NCBI RefSeq assembly: GCF_014489615.1
Contig: NZ_CP060825.1
Coordinates: 4,288,501 to 4,352,500, forward strand
Direction of reading: 5' to 3'
Source: Streptomyces genisteinicus
Lineage (GTDB): Bacteria; Actinomycetota; Actinomycetes; Streptomycetales; Streptomycetaceae
Length of the DNA: 64,000 nucleotides
Positions 7,956-16,241 of this stretch are shown piece by piece (within the stretch, counting starts at the first letter, position 1; every line of letters starts with the position of its first letter). The translations under genes and the position numbers were made by a program. A model generated the notes under the pieces. It made no database searches. It was not told where the DNA came from and saw only the letters and a list, made by a program, of their open reading frames with translations.

Positions 7956-10916
7956 TCACCGCAGGCTGGGGATCTCGCCGCCGCGGGCCGGGGTCAGGGT
8001 GACGCCGGGCAGACCGCGCAGGCGGGCCGCGGCGATCTCCGCGAGGACGGCGTCGCCGGGCGGTTCCTGGCCGAGGCCGATGGCGTAGCGGGTGGGGGAG
8101 AGGGAGTACGGGCGCGGCCAGGCGTGGGCCGCGGGCGCGGCGTCGGCGAGGTCGGCGACGAGGGCCCGCATCCTGCCGCGGAGCCGGCCCTCGTCCGCAC
8201 CCGGTGCCACCGTCACCACCGCCCAGGACGCGTGCCTGCGGTGCAGCGGCGGCGGGGCGTCCGGCCTCTCGTGCGAGGGTGCGCCGCCGGTGTCCGTCAG
8301 CTCCCAGGCCCGGTACAGCTCCTGCGTCAGCAGGTCGCGCATGCCCAAGGTGACCTGATCGGTGCAGGACCGCACGGGTGCCGACGGCGTCAGGACGGTG
8401 ACCGGCGCGGTGCCGGGGCCGGGGGTCCCCGTCAGGGCGACGGGGGAGCGCCAGTCCCAGGCCGCCCAGGTCGCGAAGAACCGTGCCGCCAGCGTGCTCG
8501 ACAGGGCCCTGGGGGCGAGGCCGGCGAACTCGCCGGCCTCCGTGTCCCGCACGGTGCGGGCGGCGAGGACGGCCCAGGCGATGCCGGGCAGGCCGCCGAA
8601 GGGGGCGCAGTCCAGGCCGCGGGCGCGTGCCCAGGTCTTCACCTCGCGGGCGAGTACGGCGAACGCAGCCTCCCGGCCGGCGACGGCGCGCAGGACCGCG
8701 GCCGCGTCGTCCACCGCGCTCAGCGCCACCGCCCCGGCCTCGCCGAGCTCCGCCCGGCGCGCGACCGCGTCGGCCGGGTCGACCGGCCCCGTGGGGACCA
8801 CGGCCAGGTCCACCGCCAGTCCGGCGCTGGTCAGGCGCACTCCCGGCACCCGGGCACCGGTCACGTCGCGGAGCCCGGCCGCGTCGGGGAGGGCGGACCC
8901 GAGCGCCGCACGCACCTCCTGGGTCGTCACCTCGCCCGGGAGGGCGGCGACCAGATCGAGGTCCGCGCCGGGCAGCGCGCAGCCGGTCCGCCGTGAGCCG
9001 ACGACGTGCACGACGCCCCGGGGGAGCGCCGCGGCGATCCCCGTCACGATCCGCCCGACCCGCGCGGTCTCGTCCTCGGCGGCTTCCTCCCAGGCTGCTT
9101 CTCGGCGGGTGGCCTCCGGCCCGGCGGGTCCGCGGCCCGCAGGCGACGGTCCGGTGGCTCCGGGCCCGGTGGCCTCCGGCCCGGCGGGACCGCGGCCCGC
9201 GGGTCTCCGACCCGACGGACCGGTGGCTCCGGGCCCGGGGGCCTCCGGCTCCTCGGCCCACCGCACCTCGCCGGTGCCGAGGGCGACTGTGGCGCGGACG
9301 CGCATCGGCTCGCCGCCCCGGCGGGCGAGGACGGCGATCTCGCCGACGGTGGTGCCGAAGGCCGCGAGCCGGGCCTCGCACGCGGCGGCCAGGGCCTGCG
9401 GGTCGCCGGTGCGGCCGAGGCTGAGGTGCGGCGTGAAACCGGGGTGGCGGCCCCGGCAGGCGGGGAACCGGTCCAGCAGGCGTTCTCGCAGGTCCGCCCA
9501 TGGTTCCTCGTCGTCGGCCGCCGGGTCGAGCCACACCGTCGCGCCCTCCCGGTGCCCGAACCAGTGCACCCCCGCCAGCCGTGCCGCGAAGGGGCGCACC
9601 CCGCGCACGGCGGCGGAGACCAGCGGCAGCGCCGCCTCGAACGAGGACTCGGGCACGAATCCGAAGAGCAGGTTCACATGCGGCGGCCAGCGGTGGAACT
9701 GCGGGTCGTTCTCCCGGCGGATCTCCTGGAGCGCGGACCGGATCTCCCGCGGCGGGAGCCAGGCCAGCGCCGTCCGCACGGTGGGCTCCGCGTCCGGCGC
9801 CGCACCCGCCCCGGCCCGCTCGGGGGCGAGTTCGGCGCACACCCCGTAGTGGTCGGAGAGGTGCAGTCCGTCCGCGGCGGGTTCGGTGCCGAGGAGGGAC
9901 ACCTCCCGCGCCCGCAGCCGTCCGGCGCGCAGCAGCACCCGGTCCAGCCGGGAGGCGCGGCCGCTCAGCGAGGAGACCGCGGCGAGCGGGTTGGCCCGCG
10001 GGTCGAAGGTCGGGGTCGTGTCGCCGGAGCCGCGGACCTCGCTCCACGCGTCGCGCATCCCGAGGGCGGTCTGCGGCGCGTCCGTCCCGTCGTTGAAGTC
10101 GCCGAGCAGGACGACATCGCCGTCGAGCGGTGCCAACCCTTCGGCCAGCCGCGCCAGTTCGGCCTCCCGGCGGGCCGCCCCGTCCGCGGAGTGGTCGCTG
10201 CTCAGGTGGGTCACGGCCACGGTGAGCGGCCCGTCCGGGCCCTCCACGACCAGCGCGGTCACCGCCTTGTGCGGACCCAGCGCGTGGTGCCCGGCCTCCC
10301 GTACGGGCAGCCTGCTGAGCAGCAGCAGTCCGCAGTCGTCGACGTCCCGCGCGGCGGGGTCGGTGCCCAGGGTGTACGCCTCGCGCACCCAGGGTTCGCG
10401 GAGGAGCAGCGCCAGCAGCGGGGGCTCGACCTCCTGGAGCGCGATCACGTCCGCGTCCGCGGCGCGCAGCGCGGCCGGCAGCAGGGGCCGGCGCCGGGCC
10501 GTGTCGATGCGGTCGGCGTCGTAGCGGTCCCACAGCGTGTTCCAGGTCAGCACCCGCACCCTTCCCGAGGAGGGGTGCGTCCCCCGCGGTGAGCGGGCCG
10601 GGACCCACTCCGCGCCGTCGAAGACGTGCGGGGTGCGGGCGGCGAAGAACGGCGCGCGCAGACTGCGTGCCTCGCGTACCCGGCCCGCGCCGGTGGCGTC
10701 GATCCGGTCGGTGCCGGTGGCCCGGTCCCACACGGTCTCGCCGTCGGCCTCGAAGAAGAGCACCCGGTGCCACGGGATCTCCCCGCCCGGGACGAACGCG
10801 GGCAGGGGCACCCGCTTGGGGGCCGCGCCCCGCTGCATCACGCCGATCGTGAAGCGGGACGGGTCGAAGCGGGCGTCCCAGCGGACCCGGTGGTAGATCT
10901 CCTCGCTGGTGCGCAC
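7956..10916 (-). CDS. Multidomain RNA-repair protein: MJ1316 - EEP - 2H phosphoesterase - poly(A) polymerase
   Basis: The protein is 986 residues. Residues 1-75 match the MJ1316/DUF504 domain (YHRVRWD, IPWHRV, VWDRATG), proposed from comparative genomics to bind 2',3'-cyclic RNA ends. Residues 118-365 are an endonuclease/exonuclease/phosphatase domain with LTWNTL, LQEVE, GDFND and SDHYG. Residues 375-555 are a 2H (2'-5' RNA ligase-like) domain with HVNL (His413) and HLSL (His497). After a Gly/Pro-rich repeated linker (558-603), residues 620-960 resemble a eukaryote-type poly(A) polymerase: a nucleotidyltransferase with GS at 640-641 and DLD at 652-654, a central VKTWARARG...FGGLPG segment, and a C-terminal RNA-binding region. 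The GTG start at 10916 lies two bases after the upstream stop, with GAGGAGGAG overlapping that stop, so translation is coupled. Confidence 0.85.
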   Translation of the reverse strand: MRTSEEIYHRVRWDARFDPSRFTIGVMQRGAAPKRVPLPAFVPGGEIPWHRVLFFEADGETVWDRATGTDRIDATGAGRVREARSLRAPFFAARTPHVFDGAEWVPARSPRGTHPSSGRVRVLTWNTLWDRYDADRIDTARRRPLLPAALRAADADVIALQEVEPPLLALLLREPWVREAYTLGTDPAARDVDDCGLLLLSRLPVREAGHHALGPHKAVTALVVEGPDGPLTVAVTHLSSDHSADGAARREAELARLAEGLAPLDGDVVLLGDFNDGTDAPQTALGMRDAWSEVRGSGDTTPTFDPRANPLAAVSSLSGRASRLDRVLLRAGRLRAREVSLLGTEPAADGLHLSDHYGVCAELAPERAGAGAAPDAEPTVRTALAWLPPREIRSALQEIRRENDPQFHRWPPHVNLLFGFVPESSFEAALPLVSAAVRGVRPFAARLAGVHWFGHREGATVWLDPAADDEEPWADLRERLLDRFPACRGRHPGFTPHLSLGRTGDPQALAAACEARLAAFGTTVGEIAVLARRGGEPMRVRATVALGTGEVRWAEEPEAPGPGATGPSGRRPAGRGPAGPEATGPGATGPSPAGRGPAGPEATRREAAWEEAAEDETARVGRIVTGIAAALPRGVVHVVGSRRTGCALPGADLDLVAALPGEVTTQEVRAALGSALPDAAGLRDVTGARVPGVRLTSAGLAVDLAVVPTGPVDPADAVARRAELGEAGAVALSAVDDAAAVLRAVAGREAAFAVLAREVKTWARARGLDCAPFGGLPGIAWAVLAARTVRDTEAGEFAGLAPRALSSTLAARFFATWAAWDWRSPVALTGTPGPGTAPVTVLTPSAPVRSCTDQVTLGMRDLLTQELYRAWELTDTGGAPSHERPDAPPPLHRRHASWAVVTVAPGADEGRLRGRMRALVADLADAAPAAHAWPRPYSLSPTRYAIGLGQEPPGDAVLAEIAAARLRGLPGVTLTPARGGEIPSLR
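9108..9250 (-). repeat. Coding minisatellite in the interdomain linker
   Basis: Two near-copies of a roughly 60-66 bp GC-rich unit encode GPGATGPS followed by PAGRGPAGPEAT, between the 2H and polymerase domains. The repeats keep the reading frame and give a flexible Gly/Pro/Ala linker. Confidence 0.6.
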
Positions 10917-10918
10917 GG

Positions 10919-12687
10919 CTACGCCTCCTCCTCGATCGTCCCACTGGCCCCGACGTACCAGGTGCGGTGCGCCTCGCCCGGGTAGGGCGGGCCGAAGCGC
11001 CGCAGCTGGGACGCGAGCACCGCGGGCGGCACGGGGTGCGCCCGGTGTCCGTTGCGGCGCACCAGTTCGTCCTCGTCGACCAGGACGACCGCGTCGGTGA
11101 TCAGCGCGTCCCGGCGGCGGGCGACCGCGTCGACGAGGGAGCGCTGCTGCCGACCCAGCGAGGTGGCGTCCCAGACCACGGTCGCCCGGCCGGTGAGCGC
11201 GGCGTCCAGCCGGGCGAGCGCCTCGCGCAGGACCTCGCCGTTGGCGCGCTGGTCGGCCCGGGATCCGCGGGCCTCGCGCAGGTCGTCCAGGGCGAGGTGG
11301 GTGCCGACGCCCGGGAGCGCGCGGGCGAAGGTGCTCTTGCCGCTGCCGGACGGGCCCACGGTGCGGATCAGCCGGGGGAAGTCGCCGCTCCGCCACCGCC
11401 AGGTGGCGGCGGCGGCCTCGCCGGGGCCGTCGATCCTTCCGTCGGCGTACGCCGTGTGCGCCTCGGCGCGGCAGCGGGCGGCGGTCTCGGCGTCCAGGCC
11501 GGTGAACACCTCGCCGAGCCCGGTCAGCGGGCGGATCTCCTCGGCGTGCAGGGCCGACCACTCGACCTGCTCACGCGCCTCGCCGCCGGCGGCGGTCGCC
11601 CGCGCCACGGCGTGCAGGGCGGTCAGGTCGGCGGCGCGCGACAGGCGCAGCAAGCCGGACCTGCGGTCGGCGTCGGGGTACGGGCGGTGGAGGGCCGGGT
11701 GGAGGCCGACGAGGTCCGCGATCCGGCGTGCCTGCGGGAGCCCGAGGCGGGCGGCGAGCCCGGTGGCGACCCGTGACCGCCGTTCGCGGTGGAGCAGCGC
11801 GGCGAGCACGGCGTCCAGCCGGGCGTCCCCGAGGGCGCCGGCGGGGTCCAGCCGGGCGGCCGCCGCCCGGTCGGGTGCGGCGCGGGTGCCCTGCGGGCCG
11901 TCCGCGTGCGCCGCTTCCGGGCCTGCCGCGTGCGCCGTATCCGCTCCCGCCGCGTGCGTCGCCGTCTCCGCGCCGGCCGCGCGCTCCGCGGCCGCCCCGA
12001 GCCTCAGCGCGGTGGCGAGCCCGTCCGGATCCGCGGGGGCTCCCGAACGCACCGCCCACAGAGGTGCGTTCGGGCCGAGCGTGTTGGGCACGACCGCGGA
12101 GTGCATCCAGTGGGTGCCCGTCGTCACGTGTCCCGGGCGCACCCACTTGGCCACCCGCTCCCCGAACTCCTCCGCCATGAACCCCTCCGCGGTGCGGACG
12201 ACGTAGCCCTCCTGGCGTCCCGGGTCCACCCGCAGGGCGCGCAGGGCGCGTTCGTCGAAGAGGCCGCGCCACAGCACGCGGGGCACCGGGATGCCGCGCT
12301 CGCGCAGAAAGCGCACGGTGCGGTCCCAGTCCGGGCACCAGCCCAGCTCGTCCCAGACCGAGAAGCCGTAGAAGTACCCGTCCAGGTCGTCGTAGGCCAG
12401 CGAGTGGCGGGCGTAGAGGTTCTCGCCGCAGATCCGCCAGTCCTCGGGGATCGTGTGGCCGATCCGGCCCTGGAGTGCCTTCACCCAGGTACGGGAGGGG
12501 TGGTGGCCGAGTCGAGGGAGCGGGCGTGCAGTCCGTCCGCGTAGAGCGTGGTGTTCTCGCCGTCGAGCTTCTCGGTGACGACGACCTCGCGGCCGCGCAG
12601 ACCGCCGAGACCGGTGGTCCGCAGATCGTCCGGGGTCGCCCCGGGGGACCACGGCAGATGCCGGGTCCGCGGATAGTGCGTACGCAT
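10919..12687 (-). pseudogene. RNA ligase - polynucleotide kinase fusion, broken by a one-base frameshift
   Basis: The ATG at 12687 opens a frame with the covalent nucleotidyltransferase motif EKLDGENTT (Lys40) and HARSLDS, ending early at 12481. The rest of the same protein continues in another frame from HHPSRTWVKALQG (12505 onward): RICGENLYARHS, motif IV EGYVVR and motif V VAKWVRP complete an Rnl2-like RNA ligase of about 215 residues. A helical Ala-rich linker leads to a C-terminal P-loop kinase (GPSGSGKST, about residue 445 of 589). One base is missing at 12506-12507, where GC should be three bases. The ligase would seal RNA ends and the kinase would phosphorylate 5'-OH ends. Sequencing error or true inactivation cannot be told apart here. 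Confidence 0.8.
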
Positions 12688-12868
12688 GGTGACCGTCCCC
12701 CGTGACCGCTGGTGCCGTCGTCACTGTAGGTGCGCGGCGGGCGGGGATTCGAGGAGTTTTCGCCGTCCGGGGTGCCGGTGCGGCCGGGGGCGGCCGCGGT
12801 GCGGCCGGTGGGGTGAGGCCGCGGGGGAGTGCCCTCGCCGGAACCGGGGGCGCCCGTATCGTCCCGGT

Positions 12869-13588
12869 ATGAAACCGAGGCTGGGGGCGTCTCTGACGTC
12901 CGTGATGCTGCTGCTCACCGCGACGACCGGGATGGTCGAGGCCGTCTCCTTCCTCGCGCTCGGGCCGGTGTTCGCGGCGGTGCAGACGGGCAGCCTGCTG
13001 CTCCTCGGCTTCTCGCTCGGGGGCGCCCCGGGCATCTCCGCGGCCGTCTCCGCGGTCTCGCTCGCCGCCTTCGCGCTCGGTGCGGTCGCCGGTTCGCGGG
13101 TGGAGACGGCTATCGACGTCCGGGAGCGGCGCTGGTTCGAGGGGGCGCTGGTGGTGGAGGGCGTGCTGCTGGGGGCTGGCGCCCTGGTGATCTGGGGCGT
13201 GGGCATCGACGGCATCGGCGGGCCGGTCGACGGCCGGCATCTGGCCGCGATCGCGACGGTGGCCTGTGCGATGGGGGTCCGGAACGTGACGGCCCTGCGG
13301 GTCGCGCTGCCGGGGGTGACGACGACGGTGGCGACCCGCACCTTCACCGGCCTCGTCGTGGCGCTGCACCCGCTGGCCGCCGACAGCCGGGTCGGCGCCG
13401 GGGCGGGCATCGAGCTGCGGCGGCTGTCGACCGTCCTCGCACTGGCGGGCGGAGGGCTGCTCGGCGCGTGGCTGCTGGCCTCCTCCGTGCGGCCCGCGGT
13501 GGTGCTCGCGGTGCCCGCCGCCGTGGTGCTGGCGACGGGCCTCGTACGGCTGGCGGCGGCCCGCCCGCGGACGTCGGTACCGGGCTGA
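12869..13588 (+). CDS. DUF1275 (YoaK) family membrane protein
   Basis: This is a 239-residue integral membrane protein with about six hydrophobic helices. The N-terminal pattern TATTGMVEAVSFLALG, then AAVQTGSLLLLG, fits the DUF1275/YoaK family, of unknown function. The ATG at 12869 has no ribosome binding site; instead TATCGT ends exactly 6 nt upstream, suggesting a leaderless mRNA. It is divergent from the RNA-repair operon (181-nt gap) and converges on the Rpn-like gene. Confidence 0.75.
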   Translation: MKPRLGASLTSVMLLLTATTGMVEAVSFLALGPVFAAVQTGSLLLLGFSLGGAPGISAAVSAVSLAAFALGAVAGSRVETAIDVRERRWFEGALVVEGVLLGAGALVIWGVGIDGIGGPVDGRHLAAIATVACAMGVRNVTALRVALPGVTTTVATRTFTGLVVALHPLAADSRVGAGAGIELRRLSTVLALAGGGLLGAWLLASSVRPAVVLAVPAAVVLATGLVRLAAARPRTSVPG

Positions 13589-13612
13589 GGGCGGGCGCCG
13601 CCCGCCTCCGGG

Positions 13613-14557
13613 TCAGGCCGGGGCCGCGTCCTCGTGACCGGGCGTCCCGTCCTGCCGGGCCTCCCCGCCGAAGACCTCCTCGGCCGAGGTGGCGGTGACG
13701 GCACGCCCCAGCCATTCGAGCAGGGTGTCGGGGTCGGTGCAGGTGCTGATGCGTTCCCGGACGTCGTCCGGGACGTCGATACCGCGCCGCTCCATGACCA
13801 GGAGCACGCTCCGCGCCTCGCCTTCGGCGCGGCCCTCGGCACGGCCCCTGGCACGGCCCTCCTCCCGGATCTCCTCCGAGATGGGTGACGTATAGAAAGA
13901 GAGGTCCACGGCCACCAGCTTCCTCCACTCCAGTGCGGCCGGCAGTGTGCCCAGGCCTTGGGATACGAATTCGATCAGGGGGAACCGGATGCCGTCCGGG
14001 GCATCCCGCAGGGCGCCGGTCAGCGCCTTCAGTATGGCCGCTGCGTCCGTGCTCGCGCCGTGTGTGATCGCGGCGAACGTGGCGAGCGGCAGATCCTTGC
14101 GCGCCTCTGCCGTCGTGGTGATGACGGGCATGTTGTGAGGCCCGACGACAAGGGGCCGTACGGTGAGCGACGGCCATCCCGCGGCGGCGAAGTCGACCGG
14201 ACGCTCCGCCCACTCGGCGGTGCTCCGGTCCTGGCACACGACGAGCAGCAGCGGCGGCCGGCCGTACTTGTTCAGGACGTACGCCACGTAGTACGCCCAG
14301 CCGCTCGGTTTGGCGGGGTCCTTCCTGCTCTGCGCTTCTACGGCGAGCAGCAGAGGACCGTCGTCGCCCTCTGTGTCCAGGCGTAAGAGCGTGTCCACGC
14401 GGCGCTCGACGGGCCGGTTCTCGGTGAGGTCCGTCGGCATGACGGTGACGGAGAAGGGTGAGGGGAGAGGGACGCCCAGCACCTCGGAGATCCCGGACAG
14501 CAGGCCCGGGTACTCCTGGAAGATGCGGTGCATTGCCTCGTGGGACGAACTGACCAT
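13613..14557 (-). CDS. Rpn/YhgA-like PD-(D/E)XK nuclease family protein
   Basis: The 314-residue protein resembles the large Streptomyces family often labelled transposase-like or hypothetical. Residues 50-80 carry a PD-(D/E)XK-like pattern, VDTLLRLD followed by LLLAVEAQSRKD, in which E-x-Q replaces E-x-K as in Rpn proteins. The C-terminal half has a charged GRARGRAEGRAEGEA stretch and then a helical domain typical of this group. The ATG at 14557 follows AAGGGA. Rpn relatives are recombination-promoting nucleases; activity here is inferred. It lies next to the S10 leader, transcribed away from it. Confidence 0.6.
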   Translation of the reverse strand: MVSSSHEAMHRIFQEYPGLLSGISEVLGVPLPSPFSVTVMPTDLTENRPVERRVDTLLRLDTEGDDGPLLLAVEAQSRKDPAKPSGWAYYVAYVLNKYGRPPLLLVVCQDRSTAEWAERPVDFAAAGWPSLTVRPLVVGPHNMPVITTTAEARKDLPLATFAAITHGASTDAAAILKALTGALRDAPDGIRFPLIEFVSQGLGTLPAALEWRKLVAVDLSFYTSPISEEIREEGRARGRAEGRAEGEARSVLLVMERRGIDVPDDVRERISTCTDPDTLLEWLGRAVTATSAEEVFGGEARQDGTPGHEDAAPA

Positions 14558-14864
14558 GCGGGTCCCTTGCCGGTTCGCGTGACGGCATGTGCTCGGGGCA
14601 CATGCCAGAGTGCGTTGAGCGTAGGCACGCGCAGACGCGTTCCCGCCCGGTGGGCGAGGGGCTTCACCTGCACGAGGGAGCGTGGAGGAGGAGCGGGGGG
14701 CGCGTGAGGCGCTCGGCGAGTCAAAGGCGCGAGACTCCGCAGCAGTTGTGCGCCCCGCGGGCTGTCGGCCCGGCGACTCGTCGCCCCGTCCCGCCCGCTC
14801 CCGGGCAGCCCCGCACCCGCCGCTCCGGACGGGGGTCCTCCGGTAGTGGGGGGTGCGCGGCGGT

Positions 14865-14892
14865 TTGACAGGCAACCCCCGCGGGGTAATCT
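14865..14892 (+). promoter_or_regulatory. Probable promoter of the S10 operon
   Basis: TTGACA (14865-14870) and TAATCT (14887-14892) are separated by 16 nt. This is among the best -35/-10 matches in the window. The predicted start is near 14899. Confidence 0.65.
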
Positions 14893-15180
14893 CTTCGGCC
14901 CGATTGGCCAGGCGCATGGCCCGTGTGGCAGACTGTCCGGGTTGCTCGGTTGAGTGCCGATGCTGCGCGCCTCCCGCCGGGAGGACCGGAAGCGAGTCCC
15001 ACAGTACTCGTCGCCCTTCCTCGCCCCAGGCGGGAATCGGCGGACGTACGGGAATCTTCCGGGAAGCGTCAGCGGGGTACCGGCCAGGCGCACGGCGGGA
15101 GCTCTTCCCCCGGTCAGCGGTCTTCGGGCCCGCAACCCCTTGGTTGGGAAATCCTTCGGGAGATCTTCGTAGAGGGAATG

Positions 15181-15205
15181 CGACACGCCCGACCGCGTGG
15201 GTCGG
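15181..15205 (+). promoter_or_regulatory. Leader element shared by the rpsL and rpsJ transcripts (copy 2)
   Basis: CGACACGCCCGACC through GGGTCGG differs from the rpsL-leader copy at one base (G for A at position 7), outside the CCGACC/GGTCGG stem. It ends 63 nt before the rpsJ start. Confidence 0.6.
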
Positions 15206-15268
15206 AGAAGAGTGCAGGGCTCGCCGGGCACCAGAGCGTTTCACTAGACAAAGGACTACTGAGTAGCC

Positions 15269-15577
15269 ATGGCGGGACAGAAGATCCGCATCCGGCTCAA
15301 GGCCTACGACCACGAGGTCATCGACTCCTCGGCGAAGAAGATCGTCGAGACGGTGACCCGCACTGGTGCGTCGGTCGCGGGCCCGGTGCCGCTGCCCACT
15401 GAGAAGAACGTGTACTGCGTCATCAAGTCGCCGCACAAGTACAAGGACTCGCGCGAGCACTTCGAGATGCGCACGCACAAGCGCCTGATCGACATCCTCG
15501 ACCCGACGCCCAAGACCGTTGACTCGCTGATGCGCCTGGACCTTCCGGCCGGCGTTGACATCGAGATCAAGCTCTGA
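15269..15577 (+). CDS. rpsJ: 30S ribosomal protein S10
   Basis: S10 is a small-subunit head protein, also a partner of NusB in antitermination in other bacteria. The 102-residue product has the standard length and the signatures MAGQKIRIRLKAYDHEVID and KRLIDILDP. It leads the S10 operon. Its ATG lies 63 nt beyond the leader element shared with rpsL, and rplC follows after 14 bases. Confidence 0.98.
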   Translation: MAGQKIRIRLKAYDHEVIDSSAKKIVETVTRTGASVAGPVPLPTEKNVYCVIKSPHKYKDSREHFEMRTHKRLIDILDPTPKTVDSLMRLDLPAGVDIEIKL

Positions 15578-15591
15578 GAGGCGCGGAAGAG

Positions 15592-16236
15592 ATGGCAAAG
15601 CAGATCAAGGGCGTCCTGGGCGAGAAGCTCGGCATGACCCAGGTCTGGGACGAGAACAACCGTGTCGTCCCGGTGACCGTTGTCAAGGCCGGGCCCTGCG
15701 TCGTCACCCAGGTCCGTACGAACGACATCGACGGCTACGAGTCGGTCCAGATCGCCTTCGGCGAGATCGACCCTCGCAAGGTGAACAAGCCCCTCAAGGG
15801 CCACTTCGCCAAGGCCGACGTGACCCCCCGCCGCCACCTGGTGGAGCTCCGCACCCCTGACGCCAGCGAGTACACGCTGGGCCAGGAGATCACTGCCGAG
15901 GTGTTCGAGTCCGGCGTCAAGGTCGACGTTACGGGCAAGAGCAAGGGCAAGGGCTTCGCCGGTGTCATGAAGCGTCACAACTTCAAGGGCCTCGGCGCCG
16001 GTCACGGCACCCAGCGCAAGCACCGCTCTCCCGGCTCCATCGGTGGCTGCGCCACCCCGGGCCGCGTGTTCAAGGGCCTCCGCATGGCGGGTCGCATGGG
16101 CAACGAGCGGGTCACCACCCAGAACCTGACCGTTCACGCCGTTGACGCGGAGAAGGGTCTGCTCCTCATCAAGGGCGCAGTTCCCGGTCCGAACGGCGGC
16201 CTGGTCCTGGTCCGCACTGCGGCCAAGGGGGCCTGA
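15592..16236 (+). CDS. rplC: 50S ribosomal protein L3
   Basis: L3 is an early-assembling 23S rRNA binding protein with an extension that reaches the peptidyl transferase centre. The 214-residue protein begins with KGVLGEKLGMTQVWDE and carries the conserved central motifs KGFAGVMKRHNF and HGTQRKHRSPGSIG. The length is normal. It lies 14 bases after rpsJ and 5 bases before rplD. Confidence 0.98.
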   Translation: MAKQIKGVLGEKLGMTQVWDENNRVVPVTVVKAGPCVVTQVRTNDIDGYESVQIAFGEIDPRKVNKPLKGHFAKADVTPRRHLVELRTPDASEYTLGQEITAEVFESGVKVDVTGKSKGKGFAGVMKRHNFKGLGAGHGTQRKHRSPGSIGGCATPGRVFKGLRMAGRMGNERVTTQNLTVHAVDAEKGLLLIKGAVPGPNGGLVLVRTAAKGA

Positions 16237-16241
16237 GGACT

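Larger units (their letters stand above)
14558..15268. other. S10 operon leader and promoter region
   Basis: A 711-nt region without a convincing gene. It contains a near-consensus promoter (14865-14892), a weaker second candidate ending CAGACT near 14930, a CCTCCC/GGGAGG hairpin near 14970, and the element shared with the rpsL leader (15181-15205). The leader from the first promoter is about 370 nt, long enough for structured regulation. Confidence 0.6.

Noticed and set aside
5919..8996. Open frame of about 1,000 codons on the plus strand across the repair island
   Set aside because: It runs antisense to the protease, AlkZ-like and repair genes and has low-complexity Arg/Gly sequence, typical of an out-of-frame GC-rich reading.
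10917..11561. Upstream extension of the 986-residue repair protein by 215 codons
   Set aside because: The added part lies wholly inside the RNA ligase-kinase gene in another frame. The GTG at 10916 has a strong ribosome binding site and gives the expected MJ1316 start.
12481..12510. Programmed ribosomal frameshifting in the RNA ligase
   Set aside because: There is no slippery heptamer or downstream pseudoknot obvious at the site, and the shift removes the catalytic context. A simple deletion or a read error is more likely.
13613..14557. A transposase or mobile element
   Set aside because: The protein belongs to a nuclease-like family sometimes labelled transposase. There are no terminal inverted repeats or target duplications around it.
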